From IMG/VR virus record IMGVR_UViG_3300046780_000840, positions 1-43,877 of that record: 43,877 bases of DNA, one strand, 5' to 3'. Made by a program: the position numbers and the translations under genes. Shown piece after piece: positions 30,248 to 38,178 of the stretch. The DNA comes from a virus. Numbering within the stretch: the first letter of the stretch is position 1; every line of letters begins with the position of its first letter. The notes beneath the pieces are model-generated. The model was given only the letters and a program-made list of their open reading frames with translations, made no database searches and was not told the DNA's origin.

Positions 30248-31057
30248 TCACCGGACGACCGGCGCGGCGATGGGCCGGGGCTGCGCAGCGACAGGCGGTG
30301 CCGCGACGGGTGCTGGCTGGGCCTTGTTCGCGCGGCCTGCGATGAAGTTCTGCGCGGCCTGCGCGGGCGTGACGGGCCCGGCCTTCTTGCCCGGCACGGG
30401 CTGGCCCGGCGCTTGCCCTGCGCCGATGCCGCGGCGCTGCATCGAGCTCGTGCGGCCCTTGTTCGGGGTGACCGCCGCCGGTGCCGTCGGGCGTGCGCGT
30501 GGCTTCGGCTGGCCGCTGCCCATCGTGCCGATCGGCGTGGCCCCGCGCGCGGCCATGTACGCCTTCGGGTCGCCGCCGGATCCCAAGATCGCCTCGGCCG
30601 CGGCCTGTCCCGCCGTCGGCTGCATGCCCATCTTCGTGCGCAGGGCAGTCAGCCCGCTGGCGTTGTCGCGCGCCTGTCGTGCGGCCACGCTGAGACGAGG
30701 CTGCGGCTGCGTCGGAGGCGGCGGCTTGAACGATGATCCGAACCCCTGCGCCTTCATCGCGTCGATGCTGGCCTGCAACGGCAGAGTGCCGGGGATCTCT
30801 TGCCCGGCCTTCATCGGCGTGAACGAACCGGGCGCGCTCGGGCCCGGTGCCGCCGTCGCTGCGGTCGGCTTCCAAGGCGCTACGGTCAGGCCCGCTGCTG
30901 GCTGCGGCGCGGGTTGCGGGGTGCGCGGTGCCGCCGTCACGGTGTTGTTGACGACCGGCTGCGGCGTGGGGGCCGGGGCGGGACGCGCAACAGGCGCTGC
31001 AGGAGCAGCAGTAGCGGGACGCGCAGCGGGTGCTGCAGGATTGAGTGCGGTAGGCAT
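30248..31057 (-). CDS. Ala/Pro-rich virion protein, 269 aa
   Basis: Not recognised. Very Ala/Pro-rich at both ends (PAAPAARPATAAPAAP, PVAAPPVAAQPRPIAAP), with a short ordered core (residues about 85-135: GTLPLQASIDAMKAQGFGSSF...). Basic overall. AGGAGG precedes ATG 31057 with good spacing. Because the composition is biased, an extra-genic shadow was considered, but the ribosome site, the conserved junction style and the length support a gene. Possibly a flexible internal protein. Confidence 0.65.
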   Translation of the reverse strand: MPTALNPAAPAARPATAAPAAPVARPAPAPTPQPVVNNTVTAAPRTPQPAPQPAAGLTVAPWKPTAATAAPGPSAPGSFTPMKAGQEIPGTLPLQASIDAMKAQGFGSSFKPPPPTQPQPRLSVAARQARDNASGLTALRTKMGMQPTAGQAAAEAILGSGGDPKAYMAARGATPIGTMGSGQPKPRARPTAPAAVTPNKGRTSSMQRRGIGAGQAPGQPVPGKKAGPVTPAQAAQNFIAGRANKAQPAPVAAPPVAAQPRPIAAPVVR

Positions 31058-31103
31058 GGCGCGCCTCCTGTGGCTGCGGCTGGATACTACTGCTGAAAGA
31101 CGT

Positions 31104-31484
31104 TCAACCGATAATTGTCGAGTTCACCACGAAGCCGATGCCCGGCGACGTGCCCGTGATCGGCGCGCTGACAATCAGCGCGAACGCATCGAAAAAACCC
31201 GCGACTTCGAACTGCAGGCAGGTCGCTGTCGCAATGTTCACATTTTCAATTTCAATCTTCGTGAAGCCGGTCGTGCCGAGATCCACACCAACGCCCGCCG
31301 GTTCGCCGCGGATGCTGAAGCTGCCCGCGCTCGAGCCGGGCGTGAGCAGCACCGTGATGTAGTGCTTGTTGCAGAACCCCATGCTCGGATTCGAGATCGA
31401 GTACGTGCCGACCGCGGTCTTGCCTTTCGGCCCCGGCGTCGTGACTCGTTTGCGAACTCGCTGGTCGCCCGGCTGCTCGGCCAT
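31104..31484 (-). CDS. Small beta-rich tail protein, 126 aa
   Basis: Not recognised. Basic start (MAEQPGDQRVRKRVTTPGPKGK), then beta-strand repeats with Gly/Thr turns (YITVLLTPGSSAGSFSIRG; GTTGFTKIEIENVNIATATC). A virion tail or fibre-associated protein is likely. ATG 31484 shares one base with the upstream stop (TGATG). It follows the tandem paralogue pair and might be a third, shorter member of the same structural group; similarity was judged too weak to claim. Confidence 0.7.
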   Translation of the reverse strand: MAEQPGDQRVRKRVTTPGPKGKTAVGTYSISNPSMGFCNKHYITVLLTPGSSAGSFSIRGEPAGVGVDLGTTGFTKIEIENVNIATATCLQFEVAGFFDAFALIVSAPITGTSPGIGFVVNSTIIG

Positions 31485-32284
31485 CACGCCACCTCGAACG
31501 TCTTGACGTCGGTCAGCGTGAACAGGTGCTCGACGTAGACGTCGCTGATCACGAAGGGACCGGGCGCGCCGTTGAACGTGTAGCTCGAGTCGCCGAGCGT
31601 GATGATGCCGCCAACGCTCGTCATCGCGAACCACTGGCCGGGCATCGTGATGCCGTCGAGCGGATACACCGCGCCACTCGTGAGGATCGACTTCTGCCAC
31701 GGGCCGGGGAACGCCGCGCGCGCGGGCGCGGTGAACGGCACGTTCGGATTCACCACCGTGCCGAGCAGCAGGAACGTGCGCCAGCCGACGACCGGGCCGA
31801 GGTAACGGCACACGGCGCGATCGCCGGGGTTGTACAGCGCGACGCGGTTGTAGCCGGTCACGTTGTCCGGCACGACGCCGTTGATCAGCGACTGGTCGAC
31901 ATCGGTCGTCGAGATCACCACCGCCGTCTCAAGATGTGAGCCTGCCGTGTGGTAGCCGCTTTTCTGCACCTCGATGATGCACGGCGGATCCCCGATGCCC
32001 GGCCCTTCCGGCAGGAAGACCTCCACCGCGCCGTCGCTGTTGATTGCCGCCGACAGGTCGACGAGCACGTTGCGCGCGTTCCACTGCAGCGCGATCTGGC
32101 TCGCACCACCGGCGGCGGCGACCGGGAGAGCGGACAGCGAATCGAACGCCGCCGCGATCGCGCGGAGCTCGGCGTTGAACAGGTCCGGCGCTTCCGGCGC
32201 GTCGACCGGCGCTTCCGGCTTGATCATCGACAGCACGGCAACGCCGATCGGCGTGTAGCGCGGATGGTTGACGACTTGTGTCAT
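31484..32284 (-). CDS. Tail protein, tandem paralogue B of the pair, 266 aa
   Basis: A beta-rich virion protein related to the 250-aa product encoded directly upstream (32281-33033). Shared features in the same order: L-R/S-x-I-x-x-A-F-x-x-L-S-A near residue 40, N-V-L-V-D-L-S-A, G-D-P-P, D-G-I-x-x-P-G-x-W, and a final H-L-F-T. ATG 32284 overlaps the upstream stop as ATGA. Function unknown; probably a tail or tail-needle component. Confidence 0.75.
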   Translation of the reverse strand: MTQVVNHPRYTPIGVAVLSMIKPEAPVDAPEAPDLFNAELRAIAAAFDSLSALPVAAAGGASQIALQWNARNVLVDLSAAINSDGAVEVFLPEGPGIGDPPCIIEVQKSGYHTAGSHLETAVVISTTDVDQSLINGVVPDNVTGYNRVALYNPGDRAVCRYLGPVVGWRTFLLLGTVVNPNVPFTAPARAAFPGPWQKSILTSGAVYPLDGITMPGQWFAMTSVGGIITLGDSSYTFNGAPGPFVISDVYVEHLFTLTDVKTFEVA

Positions 32285-33033
32285 GTCGTGCGCACGAAGT
32301 TGTTCGTCGCGATGCAGGTGAACAGGTGGCGGATGTTCGGTGTGACCGGGATCACGTAGCCCGCCGCGCCGTTGATCGTGCCCGCCACGTTGAGCGTCTT
32401 CGGCAAGGATCCCGGTGCTTGCGTGAACGCGGTCCACAGCCCCGGCACGTTGATGCCGTCGAGCAGCAACCCGGTGTACGCCAGCGCGGTCGTGTCGACG
32501 ACCTGCTCGAGGCGATGGAACGCGACGAGGTTGATGGCGTTCCATCCCTGCACCGTCGTGACGCCGAGCGGCGTGGCGAGCGCCGACAGGCTGCTGTTGG
32601 TGATCGCCCAGCCGCAGGTGCCACCGACGTACTGGAACGTCAGGCTGTCGCCGCTCGCGGTCAGGAACGGCTGGCCGTTGGCCGACACGATGCCCATGAT
32701 CGGCGTGCCGCCGCCGAGGACTTGGCAACTCGACACCACCGTGCCGACGGTGGATCCCTGCCCGACGGTAACCGTCACCGGCGGATCGCCGACGGCAGCG
32801 AATGCCGGGAGCGTGACGCTGACGTAGTTGAAGCCGCTGTAGCCGACCGCCGACAGGTCAACAAGCACGTTGCTCACGCCGCCGGTCGAGACGAACGTGT
32901 AGCCGCCGCCGGTCGAGTCGACCGCGCTCAAGTTGTTGAACGCATCGCGGATCAGCGACAGGTTCGTGTTGACGTCGGAGTTCTTGACGCTGCCGAACGC
33001 CTGCACGAACTGCGGTGTATACAATTTGCCCAT
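32281..33033 (-). CDS. Tail protein, tandem paralogue A of the pair, 250 aa
   Basis: Beta-rich protein lying directly downstream of the gp10-like hub gene. It shares ordered motifs (N-V-L-V-D-L-S-A, G-D-P-P, D-G-I-N-V-P-G-x-W, H-L-F-T) with the 266-aa product of the next gene, so the two arose by tandem duplication. Position and beta-richness suggest a short-tail component such as a needle or tail tip accessory. The open frame above ATG 33033 is Arg-rich shadow of the hub gene. Confidence 0.75.
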   Translation of the reverse strand: MGKLYTPQFVQAFGSVKNSDVNTNLSLIRDAFNNLSAVDSTGGGYTFVSTGGVSNVLVDLSAVGYSGFNYVSVTLPAFAAVGDPPVTVTVGQGSTVGTVVSSCQVLGGGTPIMGIVSANGQPFLTASGDSLTFQYVGGTCGWAITNSSLSALATPLGVTTVQGWNAINLVAFHRLEQVVDTTALAYTGLLLDGINVPGLWTAFTQAPGSLPKTLNVAGTINGAAGYVIPVTPNIRHLFTCIATNNFVRTT

Positions 33034-33035
33034 CG

Positions 33036-35630
33036 CTACCTCCAGCCCTGCCGCGTGCGCGTGGCGTAGTTCAACTTTACCGCCTGCAGCGTGTGCGGGA
33101 ATGCGATGTCGGACTCGCCGAACGCGAGGATCGAGATGCCCACGCCCTGCCCGTGCAGCATCTTGCGGATCACGTTCTTGCCCGCGCCGCCGTAGAAGCC
33201 GGTGCCGTACAGCGCCATCTGGTCGAAGAACGACAGCGTCATCGCGCGCGTCACCACTTCCGGTTTTTCCGGCGAGCGGTAGCCGTAGCCGTCGTCGTAC
33301 TCCGCGGCGATGGACAGGTTCGTGAACGCATCGGCACCGATCACGTCGAAGTCGCCGCGCCGGTAGTACTTCATCTTGTCGATGTTTTGCTGGCCGCAGT
33401 AGAACTGGTTCTGCAGCGAGAACGCGATCGGCGTGCCGAGGCAGCCGAAGGATCCGCCGACGTCGTCCTCGTACAGGTAGCCGTCGTCGCCGCAAAAGTA
33501 TATTTTTTCGCCCGGCGCAAGGTTGTAGTTGCCGTTCGTGACCGTGCTCGCGGCCGACCAGAAGTTGCGCGCGCTGTTGACGGCGGCGCTCTGCACGGTG
33601 CCGACGACGACATTGTCGGCGTAGACGTTGGATCCGACCGGCCACTTCGCCGGGTCGATCGTCTGGTTGACCGTGTGGATCGACAGGCTCTGCGCGCCGA
33701 CCGGTCGCACGACATGGTTGCGCACGACGAACGAGGCGGTGCTGTCGAAGTTGGTGTGCAGGCTGCCGCTGTAGTCGGTGCCCGCCGTCGTCTCCAAGAT
33801 CACGATGTTCGAGCCGAGGTCCATGTCGCACTTGCCGATGCCCTTGAGCTCCTTGCCGACGATGCAGAACGAGAAGAACGTGCCGCCGTCGAAGTACAGC
33901 CGGTACAGGCTGTGGTCGCGCTGTTGCGTCGCCTCGAGCGGGCCGTCGCCGGTCGACATGTACGACTTGAGCAGCGTGTTGATGTCCTGCGAAAGGCTGA
34001 TGCCGCCGAAGTTGCCGAACTCGGTCTGCTGGTCGTAGAAGTTCACGCCCTCGTCGGAGAGGAGCGCGACGCCGCCGATCGGCACGGCGGTGAAGGCGTA
34101 CGCGCCCGCCTCGGTGTTGAGGTCGCGCAACTGGTACTGCTCGGTGACGTCGCCGTACAGCATCCGCGTGCGGTTGCGCGTCGTGATGAGCACCGTGTTG
34201 TTGATGTTCTCGATGATGTTGGTAATGTCCTCGCCGAGGTAGCGTTGGTTGGCTCCCTCGACGAACTGCCAATCCGCCGGGGTCTGGTAGCCGGAGTACG
34301 ACAGGTTGCCGCCGGGGTAGCCGACGAACAACTGGTCGTGCGCGATCGCGATGATGTTCGGCGTGTCCAGCACCGGCGCGTTGTTGAACGTCGCGACGTC
34401 GAGACCTTGGCCGGTGATCAGCGGCGTGAAGACGGCCGTCGACCACACCGCGTTCGCGGGCAGCCAGATCTCGAACGCCGTGTCGAGTCCACTGATGCCG
34501 TACATGCGCGTGTCGTACGCATTGCCGCCGAAGTTCCAGCGGCGGAAGCGGTAGTTGCCGCCCGCCGGGAGGCGGTTCGCCCTGACCACAGGCCCGGCCG
34601 CGGGTGTCGTCGCGACCGTGACGCCGCCGACTTGGATCGCGACGCCGTTGCCGACCGCGCCGCCGGTGATGCCCGCCGGGCCGGTCGAGAAGTAGCCGCA
34701 CGCATCGCCGCCGCCGACCGTGCCAAATTGCGTGTTGATCCGCTTGGCGATCATGCTCGTCGCGCCGATCGTGACGGTCGCCCCTTCGACGAGGGCCGGG
34801 TTGTTGTTGTTGACAAAGTATACAATGCTACCGAGCGCGAGCTGGTTCCAGCCGATCAGCGGCGAACCCGTGCCATCGCCCGGCCCCTTCGCCACGAACA
34901 GGCCCGCGTCGGCCACCGGATTGATGAGGCCGCGGATGCCGAACACACGACCGTTGAGGTCGAACCCGCCCAGCGCACGGCCGATGCCCTGAAAATTCCC
35001 GATGCCTTGGATCAGATCCCGTGCGACCTTGCGCGCGAGGCGGATGTAGAGCGCCGCCCTGCTGACGTCCCCGAAGAAGGCCGCAGGTCCGGTGACGGTG
35101 CCGAAGTTTTGCGCGATCGACGCCGGGCCGGTCCACAACGTCGTGCCGACGGGGAACATGACGACGTCGAGAAACTTCTCGCGGTAGTCGCGTCCGGAGA
35201 CGAGGTTGTGGTCGTAGCTGCTGGTGATCAGCGAGCGGATCGTGTGCGTGAGCACGATGTACTTCTGCCCGCCGATCGTTTCCCAGCCGAGGAAGAACGG
35301 GCCCACGTCGCGCAAGCCGTCGGCCATGTGGACATTCGCGCCGATGGAGCCCGGCACGTTCGCCGGATTCGTGATCGTCACCGGGTACAGGATGTATACA
35401 AATGCACTCGGCTGCCGGTGGCCGTCGACCGGCTCGCAGCCGCCCTTGCTGCGGTAGCCGCCCGCGTAGTTCGGTTCGTAGTTCTTGCAGAAGAGCAGTT
35501 TCGCCGGATCGCCGATCGCGGCGACCTGCTCGATCGACAACCCACCGCCGAGCGCGAATCGCTCCGAGGCGTTGTTGTCTTCCTGCGGATATCCGATGGC
35601 GGCGCGGAACTGGGTGAGAGACTTGCTCAC
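33036..35630 (-). CDS. P22 gp10-like tail hub/stabilisation protein, 864 aa
   Basis: A large beta-propeller-like connector protein that closes the portal and stabilises packaged DNA, by analogy to P22 gp10 or T7 gp12-type tail nozzles. Seen: an N-terminal receptor-like region (SLTQFRAAIGYPQED), many beta strands with Gly/Asn turns, and segments such as H-D-Q-L-F-V-G-Y-P-G-G-N-L-S-Y-S-G-Y characteristic of 'tail accessory' proteins with blade repeats. GTG 35630 overlaps the upstream stop as GTGA; the N-terminal 125 codons of the open frame above it are shadow. It follows a gp4-like adaptor gene, the usual order. Confidence 0.78.
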   Translation of the reverse strand: MSKSLTQFRAAIGYPQEDNNASERFALGGGLSIEQVAAIGDPAKLLFCKNYEPNYAGGYRSKGGCEPVDGHRQPSAFVYILYPVTITNPANVPGSIGANVHMADGLRDVGPFFLGWETIGGQKYIVLTHTIRSLITSSYDHNLVSGRDYREKFLDVVMFPVGTTLWTGPASIAQNFGTVTGPAAFFGDVSRAALYIRLARKVARDLIQGIGNFQGIGRALGGFDLNGRVFGIRGLINPVADAGLFVAKGPGDGTGSPLIGWNQLALGSIVYFVNNNNPALVEGATVTIGATSMIAKRINTQFGTVGGGDACGYFSTGPAGITGGAVGNGVAIQVGGVTVATTPAAGPVVRANRLPAGGNYRFRRWNFGGNAYDTRMYGISGLDTAFEIWLPANAVWSTAVFTPLITGQGLDVATFNNAPVLDTPNIIAIAHDQLFVGYPGGNLSYSGYQTPADWQFVEGANQRYLGEDITNIIENINNTVLITTRNRTRMLYGDVTEQYQLRDLNTEAGAYAFTAVPIGGVALLSDEGVNFYDQQTEFGNFGGISLSQDINTLLKSYMSTGDGPLEATQQRDHSLYRLYFDGGTFFSFCIVGKELKGIGKCDMDLGSNIVILETTAGTDYSGSLHTNFDSTASFVVRNHVVRPVGAQSLSIHTVNQTIDPAKWPVGSNVYADNVVVGTVQSAAVNSARNFWSAASTVTNGNYNLAPGEKIYFCGDDGYLYEDDVGGSFGCLGTPIAFSLQNQFYCGQQNIDKMKYYRRGDFDVIGADAFTNLSIAAEYDDGYGYRSPEKPEVVTRAMTLSFFDQMALYGTGFYGGAGKNVIRKMLHGQGVGISILAFGESDIAFPHTLQAVKLNYATRTRQGWR

Positions 35631-36508
35631 ACCGTCTCCACCGTCATCTCGATGTCGTTCTCCGAGACGCGATCGTGCTCCATGCCCGGCAACTGGTCCG
35701 CGCGGAGCTCCTCGAGGAGATCCTGATACTCCGCGAGCGCGGCCTGCATGATCTCGGTCGCGCCCTCGGCCGTCGCGTACAGCACCTGCGCGCGCGCGAT
35801 GATGATGCGGCACGACTCGAGCCGCTGCGGTGCGGTCGGCGTCGGCAACACGCCCTTCGTCGGCACGATGCCGTCGTTCGATGGGTACGGCTGATTCTGC
35901 AGCCGCGGCGGCACCATGTTCGCGCCAGAGTCGTTGAGCGCGACGGCGAGCGTGAGCGGCGAGACATCGCCGTCGTCCTTCAGCCGCATCGGCCGACCCC
36001 AGCACTCGTAGCGGTACGGCGTCGCCGAGGCCATCAGCGTCGACACGATGATCTGACCGCCGGGCGACTGCGAGAAGTACGGCGGCGAGTTGCTCACCGA
36101 CTTCGGCCCGCGGTTCTGGTTCATGTACTCGAACTTGCGCCAGTCCTGAAAGACCGGCCGGTTCGCGATCGAGGCGTCGCTGTAGTTGAAGACGAGCGAT
36201 TTCCGGTCGATCTTGCGGAACTGGTACACCGACATGTTCGCGCTCAACGGCGGGTTGCCGCTGATGTTGCCGTAGGTCGGCGAAGCGAGCGTGTCGTAGC
36301 CCGGCTGGAGCGTCCCGGCGAATTGCCGCCAGAGGAATTTCCAGTTGTGGTGAAGCGACTGGATCTCGTAATCCGCGTCTGCGATGAAGCCACAGATGCG
36401 GATCGACTCGAGGCTGTTTGTTCCTGAAGAGACGCTCGCCAGCGTGTTCCCGCCGTTGATTCCCAACTCGACGATGAAAGCATTGACGAGGTCGAGGTAG
36501 GTTTGCAC
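35627..36508 (-). CDS. Head-tail adaptor (P22 gp4-like) protein, 293 aa
   Basis: Likely the first tail-connector protein binding the portal. Seen: an N-terminal helix (YLDLVNAFIVELGI), N-S-L-E-S-I-R-I-C-G-F-I-A-D-A-D-Y-E-I-Q-S-L-H-H-N-W, a mid-protein beta region (YFSQSPGGQIIVSTLMASATPYRYECWGRP cut) and a C-terminal helical end (QDLLEELRADQLPG...DRVSENDIEM). This mixture of an alpha N-terminus, beta core and C-terminal helices is that of gp4-like adaptor proteins. Its position, just before the gp10-like gene, fits. Family call by pattern only. Confidence 0.75.
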   Translation of the reverse strand: MQTYLDLVNAFIVELGINGGNTLASVSSGTNSLESIRICGFIADADYEIQSLHHNWKFLWRQFAGTLQPGYDTLASPTYGNISGNPPLSANMSVYQFRKIDRKSLVFNYSDASIANRPVFQDWRKFEYMNQNRGPKSVSNSPPYFSQSPGGQIIVSTLMASATPYRYECWGRPMRLKDDGDVSPLTLAVALNDSGANMVPPRLQNQPYPSNDGIVPTKGVLPTPTAPQRLESCRIIIARAQVLYATAEGATEIMQAALAEYQDLLEELRADQLPGMEHDRVSENDIEMTVETV

Positions 36509-36529
36509 GGCGGGAACCTCGCTACGGTG

Positions 36530-37051
36530 TTATCGCCTCTGCTGCGGTTTCGCCACCGGCTGCTGCGGCGGCTGCGGAACAGGCTGGTGACTCGGCCTGC
36601 CCGGCGAACCCGCCACGGGCGGCAGCCCTTGATCCGGCGCGGGCGGCAGATCCTGATTCGGCTCGCCCGGTGCGCCCGCAATCGGATGCGTCGGCGTGCC
36701 CGGCGCGCCCGGCAGACCCTGATCCGGCTCACCCGGTGGCAACGCAATCGGATGCGTCGGCTTCACGTCCGGATACTCCGTCGGTGGCCGCGCCGGACCA
36801 TCGCTCGGCAGATGGGTCGGGTACGGCGGAACCGGCGAGAGCGTGTACGGCGCGGGCACCGCCTCGGGCGGCAACACCGGCGTCATGTCGAGCACCTCGT
36901 AGTCCGGCTTGAGCGGCATGTCGACCGCCTTGCGTGCCTCGTCGGTCATCAGCACGTCCTGCGGGATGAGCGCACCGTACGACGTGTACGTGTTGCTTTC
37001 CCAGACCCAGCGACCGCGATGCTCACCAATGATTTCGTTTGCCTTGTCCAC
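36530..37051 (-). CDS. Pro-rich structural protein, 173 aa
   Basis: Not recognised. A normal N-terminal part (first 60 residues: EIIGEHRGRWVWESNTYTSYG...) followed by a long Pro/Gly/Glu/Gln tail (PGEPDQGLPG, PGEPNQDLPP repeats). The C-terminal PDQG style is shared with the internal protein at 25884-26909. Likely virion-associated, between adaptor and capsid genes. Confidence 0.7.
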   Translation of the reverse strand: MDKANEIIGEHRGRWVWESNTYTSYGALIPQDVLMTDEARKAVDMPLKPDYEVLDMTPVLPPEAVPAPYTLSPVPPYPTHLPSDGPARPPTEYPDVKPTHPIALPPGEPDQGLPGAPGTPTHPIAGAPGEPNQDLPPAPDQGLPPVAGSPGRPSHQPVPQPPQQPVAKPQQRR

Positions 37052-37053
37052 GA

Positions 37054-37320
37054 TTACCTCCGCTTGAATGAGAGGCGATCTTCGGCGTCGAGTTGATCAG
37101 CCATCGCCTGCCTCGACGCGACGCCTTCGCCAATTTCCGGATCACGAATCTTGCCGGGCGCTTTGAAACCGACGCACGCAACATCCGCACCGGGCAACGG
37201 ACTGGCGTTGTCACCCGCGAGACCGTCGTTGGTCTTCTGCGTGTAGTCGCGGCCCTTCTCGGAATCGCCTTCGCTGCCTTCGCCGAGAGCGAAGCCCAGA
37301 GTGAGTGTGTTGCGCGCCAT
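37054..37320 (-). CDS. Small structural protein, 88 aa, with extended Shine-Dalgarno
   Basis: Not recognised. Charged, Gly/Asp-rich (EGSEGDSEKGRDY) with K-A-P-G-K-I-R-D-P-E-I-G in the middle. ATG 37320 is preceded by a 12-nt perfect match to the 16S anti-Shine-Dalgarno and comes directly after the intrinsic terminator, so it may need a strong ribosome site to be made from read-through or local transcripts. Small head or connector accessory by position. Confidence 0.7.
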   Translation of the reverse strand: MARNTLTLGFALGEGSEGDSEKGRDYTQKTNDGLAGDNASPLPGADVACVGFKAPGKIRDPEIGEGVASRQAMADQLDAEDRLSFKRR

Positions 37321-37332
37321 GGATCACCTCCT
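37321..37332 (-). promoter_or_regulatory. Extended 12-nt Shine-Dalgarno
   Basis: AGGAGGTGATCC on the minus strand is complementary to the full 3' end of proteobacterial 16S rRNA (GGATCACCTCCT) and lies directly against the ATG at 37320, core AGGAGG six nt away. Confidence 0.85.
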
Positions 37333-37333
37333 G

Positions 37334-37371
37334 AAAAAAAGACCGGGCCGCACGAAGGCTGTCGCCCGGTC
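37334..37371 (-). terminator. Rho-independent terminator downstream of the capsid cluster
   Basis: Stem GACCGGGC (37371-37364 on the minus strand) pairing with GCCCGGTC (37348-37341), loop of 15 nt, followed by seven T (37340-37334). It lies after the 86-aa gene and before the adaptor/tail genes, so it would cut the excess of capsid-region transcripts. A clear intrinsic terminator, and the only one I see in the window. Confidence 0.82.
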
Positions 37372-37398
37372 TGCCCTTCCTCACTCTGCGGTTATTCC

Positions 37399-37659
37399 TC
37401 AACCCCAACGGGTGCCGCGACCGGCGCTCGTCTTCGGGTGCTGCATGTGGATCTGACCCGCGCCCTCGGTGTCCGCGCCGATGTCTTCGGGCGTGACCGA
37501 ATGGATCTCTTCGCGGCAGGAAACGCCGTCCTCGAGACTCGCGCCGGTGCTCGAGCCGCGATCGGGTGTCTTGATGCGCGTGCCCGGCAGCGCCGGTTCG
37601 ACGTTGGTGGTTTCAGTGTCACCGGCGTTGTTGCCGCCGGGGTAGCTCATCTTGCCCAT
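37399..37659 (-). CDS. Small structural protein, 86 aa
   Basis: Not recognised. Asp/Glu/Thr/Gly-rich, starting MGKMSYPGGNNAGDTETTN and with D-R-G-S-S-T-G-A-S-L-E-D. Begins after GAGGAG. It lies after the decoration-type gene and before the terminator, so it is probably made with the capsid proteins. Confidence 0.65.
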   Translation of the reverse strand: MGKMSYPGGNNAGDTETTNVEPALPGTRIKTPDRGSSTGASLEDGVSCREEIHSVTPEDIGADTEGAGQIHMQHPKTSAGRGTRWG

Positions 37660-37680
37660 GGTGCTCTCCTCGGTAGGGCG

Positions 37681-37700
37681 ACCCGCTTTGTCGTGCGGGT
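37681..37700 (-). other. Hairpin in the 54-bp gap downstream of the decoration-type gene
   Basis: ACCCGC (37681-37686) pairs with GCGGGT (37695-37700), loop of 8; after one mismatch four more pairs are possible. No T-run, so not an intrinsic terminator as it stands. It may be an RNA processing or stability hairpin. Confidence 0.45.
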
Positions 37701-37713
37701 GGCCCCGATTGTA

Positions 37714-38178
37714 TTACCAGAAGCGGACGGTGATGGTGACGTTGTACGTGCCCGCAGGCGTGCCTGTGGCCGCAGCATTGGACACACGCAACGCTGTCTG
37801 CAGCACGCCCGGCGTGTCGCCATCCTGCATCAGGTCGATGCGCCCCTTCTGCGTTGCCGATGGAGCGAGGCCGGGGTTGTAGGCCGCGACACGTCCATCG
37901 AGATCTTGACTGCCGTACGCTGAACCGACGTTGGGCAATCCGGTCAGCGGGCCGACAGCCTGCGCGGCGTACTTGGCGATCGTCGCAACTGTGCCGATCT
38001 GGATGAGACCGGCAGCCGTCGTGCCGACAATTGCCGCGGCGACGCCAGCCGAGATGTCATCGATGGCAGCGAAGCGGCAGCCCGCCGGGACGCGAATCGC
38101 GCCAAGCGCCGCCGAGGCGGCGTTGTTGACGCCGGAGAAGTTGTAGACGTTGCGGATGCCGGAGGTGTCGTAGCTCAT
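37714..38178 (-). CDS. Probable capsid decoration/head-stabilisation protein, 154 aa
   Basis: Beta-rich small protein directly downstream of the major capsid gene (ATGA overlap at 38178), the usual place of head decoration proteins. Ala/Gly/Thr-rich (GVAAAIVGTTAAGLIQIGTVA), a central D-L-D-G-R-V-A-A-Y, and a C-terminal beta hairpin (LQTALRVSNAAATGTPAGTYNVTITVRFW cut). No motif proves it. Start 38178 is used rather than the GTG at 38193 because of the junction. Confidence 0.72.
   Translation of the reverse strand: MSYDTSGIRNVYNFSGVNNAASAALGAIRVPAGCRFAAIDDISAGVAAAIVGTTAAGLIQIGTVATIAKYAAQAVGPLTGLPNVGSAYGSQDLDGRVAAYNPGLAPSATQKGRIDLMQDGDTPGVLQTALRVSNAAATGTPAGTYNVTITVRFW

Noticed and set aside
2341-35400. 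Recurring GTATAC palindromes in AT-rich islets (near 2342, 4609, 6183, 10172, 11795, 28305, 33016, 34815, 35391).
   Set aside because: About nine copies in 43.9 kb is close to chance for this 6-mer; they lie in both strands, mostly as ordinary Val-Tyr, Tyr-Thr or similar codons, with no constant spacing.
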